Assembly (NCBI GenBank): GCA_902495085.1
Contig: CABUWA010000117.1
Span: 1-6,342, forward strand
Direction of reading: 5' to 3'
Length of the DNA stretch: 6,342 nt
Origin: an uncultured Collinsella sp.
GTDB taxonomy: Bacteria; Actinomycetota; Coriobacteriia; Coriobacteriales; Coriobacteriaceae
Under the pieces are notes generated by a model. That model saw nothing but the letters and a program-made list of their open reading frames with translations, did no database searches and had not been told where the DNA came from. The position numbers and the translations under genes are program-made. Each line of letters starts with the position of its first letter. The first letter of the stretch is position 1. Positions 1 to 5,061 of the stretch are shown in pieces.

Positions 1-965
1 GGCTCAAAGCCGCCGTCCTTGGCAGTACCCTTGGCGATGATGTCGCGGCAAGCGCCAAAGACCTTCTTCTCGCGGCCGTCCATAACCTCATTGGCGCGAG
101 TGTAGTTGGGGTCAGACGTCTCGACGACATAGTCCGGGTACAGGTAATACTTGAGGTAGGTATTGGGAATCGTCTCGGGATCGACAGCATAGACATCCTT
201 GGCCTTGCCGAAGGTGTGAATCCAGCTCTCCTCGACATGCTGCTCCTTACCGGCCTCGTGCTCGATGCCGTCCAGGTAGCCGTTCTTAGCCATGTGCTCC
301 TTAATCTGCGGCATGAGGTCGTTGCCGTCCTTGTCGTAGATTTTGCTCCACCAACCAAAGTGGTTGAGGCCGTAGTAGCTATACTGCAGCTCGCGACGAT
401 CCTTGATGCCGCACATACGGCTCATCTTATCCATAAGGTCGATAGGCATGTCGCAGATGTTGATGATGCGGCTGTTGGGGCGCAGCACGCGGCAGGCCTC
501 GGCGACGATGGCCGCGGGGTTGGAGTAGTTGAGCATCCAGGCGTTGGGGCTGTACTTCTCCATGTAGTCGAGGATCTCGATGACACCACCGATGGAGCGC
601 ATGCCGTAGGCGATACCGCCGGCACCGCAGGTCTCTTGGCCAACGCAGCCGTACTTGAGAGGAATCTTCTCGTCGAGCTCACGCATGGCGTACAGGCCGA
701 CGCGGATGTGAGCAAGCACGAAGTCGGTCCCGGTGAATGCGGTCTCGGGGTCGGTGGTGTAGCTAAACTCAACCTCGGGGGCGTTCTCGTGGAAATAGAT
801 CTCGCAGGCCTTTGCCACGATCTCCTGGCGCTCGGCGTTGTTGTCGTAGAAGGTCACCTTGTTGACCGGGAAGCGGTCACGCTCCTCAAGCAGCATCAGA
901 GCGATGCCCGGGGTGAAGGTAGAGCCACCGCCGGCAATGGTCACGGCATAGTTTTTCTTGGACAT
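1..965 (-). CDS. 6-phospho-alpha-glucosidase, glycoside hydrolase family 4 (3' end beyond window)
   Basis: This enzyme cleaves alpha-glucosides already phosphorylated on the glucosyl C6, such as maltose-6-phosphate or phosphorylated sucrose isomers, giving glucose-6-phosphate and an aglycone in the cytoplasm. About 321 codons are present; family members are about 440 residues, so roughly the last quarter lies outside. Residues 10-20 (IAGGGSTFTPG) form the NAD-binding Rossmann loop. C171-D172-M-P is the signature of the alpha-specific branch; beta-specific relatives carry CN(I/V)P and alpha-galactosidases CHS. C171 and H202 (in NHFGWW) are the expected divalent-metal ligands, at the same numbers as in Bacillus GlvA as I recall them. 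D172 is the proposed acid. The YTRANEVMDGRE stretch (288-299) is also typical. The closest remembered relatives are Fusobacterium MalH, Klebsiella AglB and Bacillus GlvA. The start is the ATG at 965, with GAGGAGG six bases upstream. It lies downstream of the EIICB gene on the same strand, so the two are probably co-transcribed. Confidence 0.96.
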   Translation of the reverse strand, partial: MSKKNYAVTIAGGGSTFTPGIALMLLEERDRFPVNKVTFYDNNAERQEIVAKACEIYFHENAPEVEFSYTTDPETAFTGTDFVLAHIRVGLYAMRELDEKIPLKYGCVGQETCGAGGIAYGMRSIGGVIEILDYMEKYSPNAWMLNYSNPAAIVAEACRVLRPNSRIINICDMPIDLMDKMSRMCGIKDRRELQYSYYGLNHFGWWSKIYDKDGNDLMPQIKEHMAKNGYLDGIEHEAGKEQHVEESWIHTFGKAKDVYAVDPETIPNTYLKYYLYPDYVVETSDPNYTRANEVMDGREKKVFGACRDIIAKGTAKDGGFE

Positions 966-1062
966 GATGTCCTCCTCATTCTGGCCGCTTGCTCAATCCA
1001 TCCCCGTACGCGGCCTGCACGGTTTGGAATTGTTACCTAGAAGTGGAGTTTTTTATCTCTAG

Positions 1063-1102
1063 AATCGGCCTTGCGGTGCATACCGGCTCTGCAAGGCCGA
1101 TT
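1063..1102 (-). other. Intercistronic stem-loop between EIICB and GH4 genes
   Basis: A perfect 12-bp inverted repeat (AATCGGCCTTGC at 1063-1074, complement at 1091-1102) encloses a 16-base loop. It starts about 20 bases after the EIICB stop codon and lies about 100 bases before the GH4 start. Read in the direction of the operon it is followed by CTAGAGATAAAAAACTCC, with no run of U, so it is not a standard intrinsic terminator. Stem-loops at this position commonly protect or separate the two parts of an mRNA and set unequal expression of permease and enzyme. That role is inferred; the symmetry is seen directly. Confidence 0.7.
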
Positions 1103-1120
1103 GTTTCGATGGACGATGGT

Positions 1121-2728
1121 TTACAGAAGACTCTCGAACTTCAGAAGACTCTCGAACTTCTCGCGAACCTGCGGGACGCTAAGGCCGACGATGACCTGGA
1201 TTGACTGACCTTGGACCACCAAGCCATGCGTACCGATCGCCTTGAAGGAAGCCTCGGGTGCAACGACGCTCTTGTCCTTGACGTTAACGCGCAGACGGGT
1301 AGCGCAGTTAGTTACATCGATGATGTTATCCGCGCCACCGAGTAGATCAAGGATGTTCTCGGCAAGCACCAAGCGCTCATCATCTTTACTCTGGGCGACC
1401 GATTTGCCAGCAGCACCGCCCTGCTTTTGCTTGTAGTCGGCCTTGGACTTGAGCTCGACCTCAACATCGTCATCCTCGCGACCGGGGGTCTTAAAGTCGA
1501 ACTTGACGATCAGGAAACGGAAGACCACAACCCAAAGAGCGGTAAAGCACAGACCGACAAGGATGGAGATGGCGTACTGCAGACCGTGTGCGGCCCAAAG
1601 GGGCAGCCAGTCCCACGAGAGCATCGAGATGATGCCGCCGTCGAAGATACCCACGACGCCAAGGAGGTTTTGAGCCATGCAGCCAAGCGCTCCGAGCACG
1701 CAGTGGACGACGAACAGGCCGGGCGCGATGAACAGGAAGGTGAAGTCAAGCGGCTCGGTGATACCGCAAAGCATAGCGGTAAGGGTGACCGGGATCAGCA
1801 GAGCCTTGACGCGCTGCTTGCGCTCGGGTTTGGCGGTCATATAAAACGCAATGGCGACGCCAAGCGAGCCGAAGACCTTAGTCCAACCAGGGCAGGTATA
1901 GGCAGCCCAGGGTGCGGCATCCTTAAGAGCAATGCTCGGATCGGCAGCCAGTTGGGGCAGGATGTTGGCCCAAGCAGCAAAGATGCCGCCGTTGACCGCC
2001 GCGTTGTCGTAATAGAACGGCGTATAGATAAAGTGGTGCAGGCCTGTAGGGATCAGCACGCGCTCGAAGAAAGCAAAGACACCCACGCCAAACGTACCGG
2101 CGGAAAGGATGAATCCCTGGAAGGCGGAGATAGCAGCCTGAACATGCGGCCACACCAGGCAGGCGATAAGAGCGACCGGAACCATAACGAAGAAACCGAT
2201 CATATAGATGAACACAGAGCCCGAGAACACGCCCAGGCACTCAGGAAGTTCGGTGTCGAAGAACTTGTTATGCAGCATCGTGGCGATACCAGAGATAATG
2301 AGCGCGCCCATGATGCCCATATCAAGCGTTTTGATGCTTGCGATAGTGGCAAGACCAGTACCGCTGCCCGCCTCGACAGAGTAGTCGACCCCAAAGACAG
2401 GGCCCCACTGCCCCAAGATTGTGCTTACAAAGTAGTTGAAGGTAAGGTAGATGGCCAAAGCCTCCATGCAGCAGCGAGCGTTCTGCTTGTTCGCGAGCGA
2501 GATTGGCAACGCTACGCAAAACAGCAACGGCATCTGGTTAAAGAGCGTCCAACCACCCTGGAGCAGCACATTCCAGCAATCAAACCAAAGATGGCCCGCA
2601 GTGGCCATCTCGCCAAAGATCGCCTCGGTGGTAAACAACGTACCCAGGCCGACGACGATTCCGGAAAATGCGAAAAGAATTGCAGGCGTGTACATTGCAC
2701 CGCCGAAACGTTGTATCTTTTGCATCAT
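1121..2728 (-). CDS. PTS system alpha-glucoside (maltose/sucrose-isomer type) EIICB component
   Basis: This is a membrane permease of the glucose/maltose PTS class. It carries an alpha-glucoside across the membrane and phosphorylates it at C6. The start at 2728 gives 535 residues, close to the usual 520-540. MQKIQRFGGAMYTP at the N-terminus aligns with the beginning of MalX/GlvC/AglA-type proteins. Domain EIIC (about residues 1-410) has many hydrophobic segments, GLHHFIYTPF (229-238) and GITEPLDFTF (322-331), the motif associated with sugar binding. A charged, Lys/Gln-rich linker (about 415-450) leads to the EIIB domain, in which C475 (TNCATRLR) is the phosphorylated cysteine. No EIIA domain is fused and none is encoded nearby, so a glucose-type EIIA must act in trans. 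The next gene on this strand is the GH4 glycosidase. The C-terminus ends in a duplicated KFESLL. The reading frame is open upstream to 2854, but only sequence from about 2728 looks like the family. ATG 2725 and ATG 2752 are alternative starts. Confidence 0.95.
   Translation of the reverse strand: MMQKIQRFGGAMYTPAILFAFSGIVVGLGTLFTTEAIFGEMATAGHLWFDCWNVLLQGGWTLFNQMPLLFCVALPISLANKQNARCCMEALAIYLTFNYFVSTILGQWGPVFGVDYSVEAGSGTGLATIASIKTLDMGIMGALIISGIATMLHNKFFDTELPECLGVFSGSVFIYMIGFFVMVPVALIACLVWPHVQAAISAFQGFILSAGTFGVGVFAFFERVLIPTGLHHFIYTPFYYDNAAVNGGIFAAWANILPQLAADPSIALKDAAPWAAYTCPGWTKVFGSLGVAIAFYMTAKPERKQRVKALLIPVTLTAMLCGITEPLDFTFLFIAPGLFVVHCVLGALGCMAQNLLGVVGIFDGGIISMLSWDWLPLWAAHGLQYAISILVGLCFTALWVVVFRFLIVKFDFKTPGREDDDVEVELKSKADYKQKQGGAAGKSVAQSKDDERLVLAENILDLLGGADNIIDVTNCATRLRVNVKDKSVVAPEASFKAIGTHGLVVQGQSIQVIVGLSVPQVREKFESLLKFESLL
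1124..1159 (-). repeat. Perfect 18-bp tandem duplication at the end of the EIICB gene
   Basis: Two identical 18-base units (1124-1141 and 1142-1159) abut each other immediately before the stop codon at 1121-1123. Each encodes KFESLL, so the protein ends REKFESLLKFESLL. The unit length is a multiple of three, so the frame is kept. EIIB domains normally end about one turn of helix after the VREKF-like segment, so the second copy is an extra six-residue tail. It looks like a recent slippage or duplication event. Confidence 0.9.
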
Positions 2729-2748
2729 GACGGGGAATCCCCCTCTCT
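2725..2748 (-). promoter_or_regulatory. EIICB ribosome binding site overlapped by a GGGG/CCCC hairpin
   Basis: On the minus strand, AGAGAGGGGG (2748-2739) is the only purine-rich Shine-Dalgarno candidate. It ends 10 bases before ATG 2728 and 13 before ATG 2725, while ATG 2752 has none. Its four terminal G residues can pair with CCCC (2735-2732) across a three-base ATT loop, which would partly hide the site in the mRNA. The start choice at 2728 rests on this site and on the family alignment. A regulatory role for the hairpin is only a possibility. Confidence 0.5.
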
Positions 2749-2760
2749 TCATTCGGAGCG

Positions 2761-2836
2761 CTGCGGTTTTGGCTTCACTCGAGACCGCAGACGCGCCGTT
2801 TGCGTGTACCTCGTGCAATAGGACGGGTGGGCCCGT
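2761..2836 (-). other. Structured 5' leader of the EIICB mRNA
   Basis: If transcription of the permease operon starts near 2854, its leader is about 125 bases and contains two inverted repeats. One is a 7-bp perfect stem, CTGCGGT at 2761-2767 with ACCGCAG at 2784-2790. The other is a 5-bp GC-rich stem, ACGGG at 2823-2827 with CCCGT at 2832-2836. Neither is followed by a U run. No short peptide with its own good ribosome site is apparent. This could be incidental structure. Confidence 0.35.
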
Positions 2837-2860
2837 GTCCCTGACTTCTTGCACTTACGT

Positions 2861-2889
2861 TTTATCACATCACTTATCTAGACAAGTTA
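2861..2889 (-). promoter_or_regulatory. Candidate promoter for the EIICB-GH4 operon (extended -10)
   Basis: On the minus strand the sequence TGTGATAAA (2869-2861) resembles an extended -10 element: TGn followed by GATAAA, four of six matches to TATAAT. The hexamer 17 bases upstream, TAACTT, is a poor -35, so the assignment leans on the TGn extension. The 16-bp operator at 2872-2887 fills the spacer and -35 area, as expected for a repressed promoter. This predicts a start near 2854. It is the weaker of the two divergent promoters. Confidence 0.4.
2872..2887. promoter_or_regulatory. Operator O1 for the GntR/TreR-like regulator
   Basis: ACTTATCTAGACAAGT is a 16-bp palindrome with one mismatch, centred on TCTAGA; the ideal arm is ACTTGTCT. 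GntR proteins of the HutC/UTRA branch bind sites of this kind; the Bacillus TreR operator is TTGTATATACAA and related repressors use GTCTAGAC cores. The site lies in the -35/spacer region of the candidate permease promoter. A regulator of exactly this branch is encoded at 4175-4930. Confidence 0.7.
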
Positions 2890-2907
2890 GCATAAAGACT
2901 ACGGTCG

Positions 2908-2937
2908 GTAAACGGTTGATTATTGGCCGTAAACGGT
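2908..2937. repeat. Pair of GTAAACGGT direct repeats, 21 bp apart
   Basis: GTAAACGGT occurs at 2908-2916 and again at 2929-2937, a centre-to-centre distance of 21 bases, or two turns of B-DNA. Both therefore face the same side of the helix. They sit between operator O1 and O2, about 55-80 bases upstream of the predicted permease start. That is the usual place for an activator or a second regulator. The left part resembles half of a LacI-family/CcpA-type site, but the right half does not match. The bound protein is unknown. Confidence 0.4.
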
Positions 2938-3002
2938 ATATGTCCAGTATTTCGCCTGTTAAATCTGGCATAGCTGATGGCTGCATTTTAATTTTCTTTT
3001 CT

Positions 3003-3014
3003 ACTTGTCTAGAT
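3003..3014. promoter_or_regulatory. Operator O2, half-site for the GntR/TreR-like regulator
   Basis: The 12-mer ACTTGTCTAGAT is an exact inverted copy of 2876-2887 in operator O1. Only the left arm is strong; the right arm (AGATGTGC) departs from the palindrome at four of eight positions. Its left arm lies 14 bases ahead of the left arm of O3, as a direct repeat of CTTGTCTA. It may help a second dimer to bind or support looping to O1, about 125 bp away. Confidence 0.5.
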
Positions 3015-3018
3015 GTGC

Positions 3019-3038
3019 TTGTCTATATCTATAGACAA
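3019..3038. promoter_or_regulatory. Operator O3 over the dehydrogenase promoter
   Basis: TTGTCTATATCTATAGACAA is a perfect 9-bp inverted repeat around a 2-bp centre. It has the same outer arms (TTGTCT and AGACAA) as O1, but the arms are 8 bp further apart. It exactly covers the -35 hexamer and most of the spacer of the dehydrogenase promoter, so a protein bound here would block RNA polymerase. Confidence 0.65.
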
Positions 3039-3047
3039 TCCTATACT
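3019..3047 (+). promoter_or_regulatory. Promoter of the dehydrogenase-regulator operon
   Basis: TTGTCT (3019-3024, four of six matches to TTGACA) and TATACT (3042-3047, five of six matches to TATAAT) are separated by 17 bases, the optimal spacing. The predicted start is near 3054, which gives a leader of about 30 bases with the ribosome site AAGGAG (3073-3078) five bases before the ATG at 3084. The -35 box is part of operator O3. Confidence 0.65.
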
Positions 3048-3083
3048 TCATTACAACATTCACCGCCACGTTAAGGAGTCACC

Positions 3084-4109
3084 ATGAAAAGCGCGGTCTT
3101 CTATGGAAAGCACGACCTCAGAGTCGAGGAATCGGCAAAGCCGGCCGTGGGCAGGCGCGACGTTCTGATCAACGTCAAAGCTTGCGGCGTCTGCGGTACC
3201 GACGTTCATATCTATGAAGGCGACAAGGGTGCAGCCGACGTTACCCCGCCCACGATCCTTGGTCATGAGTTTGCGGGCGTTGTCGAGGCCGTGGGCAGCG
3301 ACGTCGCTGGCTTTAAACCGGGCGATCGCGTGTGCATCGACCCAAACCATCCCTGCGGCTGCTGCGAACCCTGCCGCGACGGAATCAACCACTACTGCGA
3401 GCATATGACCGGTTACGGTACCACCGTTAACGGCGGCTTTGCCGAGTACTGCTCCGTCGATATGCAGCAAGTCTACAAGTTGGGCGATCACACCAGCTTT
3501 GAGCAGGGTGCTATGACCGAGCCCGTCGCCTGCTGCCTGCACGGCATCGATATGTGCAACATCAAGCCCGGCAGCACAGTTGTCGTTATCGGCGGTGGCA
3601 TGATCGGCCTGCTCATGATGCAGCTTGCTAAAAACGCCGGCGCCACCAAGGTCGTCTTGCTCGAACCCGTCGAAGGCAAGCGCGAGGTTGCGCTCAAACT
3701 CGGCGCCGACCTGGCAATTGATTCCATCCACGAGGACGTCCCGGCCCGCCTGAAGCAGGAAGGCGTCGGCAACGTCGACGTTGTAATCGAATGCGTCGGC
3801 AAGCCCGTCACCATCGAGCAGGCCATCCAGATCGCCGGCCACAAGGCTACGGTCATGATGTTCGGCCTCACCAAGCCCGATGAGACAATCACCGTCAAGC
3901 CCTTCGAGGTCTTCCAGAAGGAGCTCGTGCTCACCTCGTCCTACATCAACCCTTACACACAGCGTCGCGCGCTCGAGCTCATCGACTCTGGCAGGCTCGA
4001 CGTATCCTCGATGGTCGCAAAGGTAGCCTCCCTCGATGAACTCGGTGCCATCCTGTCAGACCCGGCCCTGCGTGCCATGGGCAAATATATAATCGACCCC
4101 AGCAAGTAA
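3084..4109 (+). CDS. Zinc-dependent medium-chain alcohol/polyol dehydrogenase
   Basis: This 341-residue cytoplasmic oxidoreductase has the length and architecture of the sorbitol/threonine/butanediol dehydrogenase group. The catalytic zinc ligands are C37 (ACGVCGTD), H61-E62 (LGHEFAG) and E146 (TEP). The structural zinc site is C91, C94, C97 and C105. The Rossmann loop is GGGMIG at 170-175, and the acidic E194 at the end of the second strand (VLLEP) favours NAD over NADP. The substrate cannot be read from the sequence; a polyol, sugar alcohol phosphate or secondary alcohol is most likely. The start has AAGGAG upstream. It is transcribed divergently from the PTS/GH4 pair and 65 bases upstream of the GntR gene, so it probably belongs to the same alpha-glucoside regulon. 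In that setting a sorbitol/mannitol-type dehydrogenase handling a polyol released by the GH4 enzyme would fit, but this is inference. Confidence 0.93.
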   Translation: MKSAVFYGKHDLRVEESAKPAVGRRDVLINVKACGVCGTDVHIYEGDKGAADVTPPTILGHEFAGVVEAVGSDVAGFKPGDRVCIDPNHPCGCCEPCRDGINHYCEHMTGYGTTVNGGFAEYCSVDMQQVYKLGDHTSFEQGAMTEPVACCLHGIDMCNIKPGSTVVVIGGGMIGLLMMQLAKNAGATKVVLLEPVEGKREVALKLGADLAIDSIHEDVPARLKQEGVGNVDVVIECVGKPVTIEQAIQIAGHKATVMMFGLTKPDETITVKPFEVFQKELVLTSSYINPYTQRRALELIDSGRLDVSSMVAKVASLDELGAILSDPALRAMGKYIIDPSK

Positions 4110-4174
4110 ATCGATTGACACCTGCGTGGTTGGCCCTCATCCGTCGTTCACGCACCCAGCTCTAGGAGACCGTC

Positions 4175-4930
4175 ATGGCGCGAGCCATCTTCCAAACTAT
4201 TTATGACAACGTGAAGCAGTCGATTGACGACGGCACATACGCCTATCAGAGCTATCTGCCTTCGGAGACTGAGCTCACGCAGCTGTTTGACTGCTCGCGC
4301 ATGACTGTCCGTCGCGCCATCTCGATGCTTGCGGCAGATGGCTACGTGCTCCCCCAGCAAGGTAAAGGCATGCGCGTCATTCGCAACATCAGTGACGAGA
4401 CGAGTCGTGGCGGCGGCGGACTCGAGACCTTTAAGGAAATCGCAGCCAGCCGAGGCTTTGAACTCAAGACTGTCACCACCGTTTTTGAGCTCCTCGTCTG
4501 TAGCAAGGCGCTCTCCAAGATTACCGGGTTTCCCGAAGGCTGTGAGCTCACGCGTGCCAAACGCATCCGTTATGCAGACGGACGGGCTGTGTGCTCCGAC
4601 GACTCCTATTACCTAAGCTCACAGGTACCGGGGCTGACACCCGAGATTGTCAACGACTCGATCTATCGTTACCTCGAAGAAGGCCTTGGCATTAAGATTG
4701 CCACGGGCAAACGCGATGTAACGATTGAGCATCCCACGCCCGAGGATGCACGCGTGCTCGATCTCGACGACTTTAACGCACTCGCCGTTGTACGCGGACA
4801 GACCTACAACGCCGACGGCATCCTTATGGAATACACCGAGACAAAGCAGGTTCCCAGCTTCTTTTTACTCCACGAAACGGTCACCCGCCGCAATAACGGC
4901 AGCGAGACCCATCAGAGCAGTATGAGCTAA
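4175..4930 (+). CDS. GntR family transcriptional regulator, HutC/UTRA subfamily (TreR-like)
   Basis: This is a 251-residue DNA-binding regulator. The N-terminal winged helix-turn-helix spans about 5-70, with LPSETELTQLF (28-38) and SRMTVRRAISML (41-52) forming the recognition unit and QQGKGMRVI (61-69) the wing. From about residue 83 the protein is a UTRA ligand-binding domain, including DDSYYL (142-147), DSIYRYLEEGLGI (161-173) and MEYTETKQV (218-226). The pattern is close to Bacillus TreR, whose ligand is trehalose-6-phosphate, so a 6-phospho-alpha-glucoside produced by the neighbouring PTS is a reasonable inducer. It likely represses both divergent promoters through the TTGTCT-type operators at 2872-3038. 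No such site is seen directly before its own gene; it is probably read from the dehydrogenase promoter, giving autoregulation. The start has AGGAG (4164-4168) six bases upstream. The polar tail after about 238 is probably disordered. Confidence 0.93.
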   Translation: MARAIFQTIYDNVKQSIDDGTYAYQSYLPSETELTQLFDCSRMTVRRAISMLAADGYVLPQQGKGMRVIRNISDETSRGGGGLETFKEIAASRGFELKTVTTVFELLVCSKALSKITGFPEGCELTRAKRIRYADGRAVCSDDSYYLSSQVPGLTPEIVNDSIYRYLEEGLGIKIATGKRDVTIEHPTPEDARVLDLDDFNALAVVRGQTYNADGILMEYTETKQVPSFFLLHETVTRRNNGSETHQSSMS

Positions 4931-4939
4931 CCATCTATT

Positions 4940-5011
4940 AGTTGCGGTGGGATAGTTCCTAGAATGGCCAGCATAAGGGCAAAACAGGAACTATCCCACC
5001 GCAACTTTTTT
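4940..5011 (+). terminator. Strong intrinsic terminator after the GntR gene
   Basis: A perfect 21-bp inverted repeat (4940-4960 and 4986-5006) begins 9 bases after the GntR stop codon and is followed directly by six T residues (5006-5011). The loop is 25 bases. The stem is long for an ordinary terminator. On the opposite strand no T run follows, so it should mainly end transcripts from the left. Confidence 0.9.
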
Positions 5012-5043
5012 GACCGGCGGGGCAGTACCTGTCCCACCGGTCA
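5011..5043. other. Second hairpin between the convergent genes
   Basis: TGACCGG (5011-5017) pairs with CCGGTCA (5037-5043). Inside it, after one mismatch, GGGGCAG pairs with CTGTCCC (one G-U pair) around a TAC loop. The total is 14 pairs with a very tight loop. It lies 18 bases beyond the stop codon of the Fe-S gene, but no T run follows on either strand: the minus-strand side continues with six A residues. It may act as a backup or rho-assisted 3' end, or be one unit of a dispersed palindrome family, since it shares a CGGTGGGA core with the preceding stem. Confidence 0.55.
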
Positions 5044-5061
5044 TCATTTACGCTCGTTTAG

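Noticed and set aside
216..1040. Plus-strand open frame of 274 codons opposite the GH4 gene
   Set aside because: It is a low-complexity Val/Ala/Leu/His-rich product and a mirror of the GH4 codon usage. The GH4 frame carries all catalytic motifs.
2761..2790. Possible BglG/LicT-type antiterminator RNA target in the permease leader
   Set aside because: The minus strand contains GCCAAAACC inside a 7-bp stem, recalling the end of such targets, but the GGATTG-type beginning, an overlapping terminator with U run, and a BglG-family gene are all missing. The regulator here is GntR type.
1427..2821. Long plus-strand open frame of 464 codons opposite EIICB
   Set aside because: Its product is rich in charged residues with no family resemblance. 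It lies opposite a clear membrane permease whose codon bias keeps the complementary frame open, and it lacks a good ribosome site.
2753..2854. N-terminal extension of the EIICB frame to an ATG at 2854
   Set aside because: The added residues are polar and unlike the family N-terminus, the upstream ATG lacks a ribosome site, and it would lie at or upstream of the predicted transcript start. Start at 2728 preferred.
3060..3842. Minus-strand open frame of 260 codons opposite the dehydrogenase
   Set aside because: Its Ala/Asp/Val-rich composition is typical of antisense shadow frames in GC-rich genes. The dehydrogenase frame has complete zinc and NAD motifs.
4115..4120. Perfect TTGACA between the dehydrogenase and GntR genes
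   Set aside because: No acceptable -10 hexamer lies 16-18 bases downstream (CATCCG at 17), so a separate GntR promoter is not supported. Read-through from the dehydrogenase promoter is more likely.
5011..5043. Second hairpin as a classical intrinsic terminator for the Fe-S gene
   Set aside because: On the minus strand it is followed by six A residues, not T, so the U tract needed for release is absent. Kept only as a hairpin.
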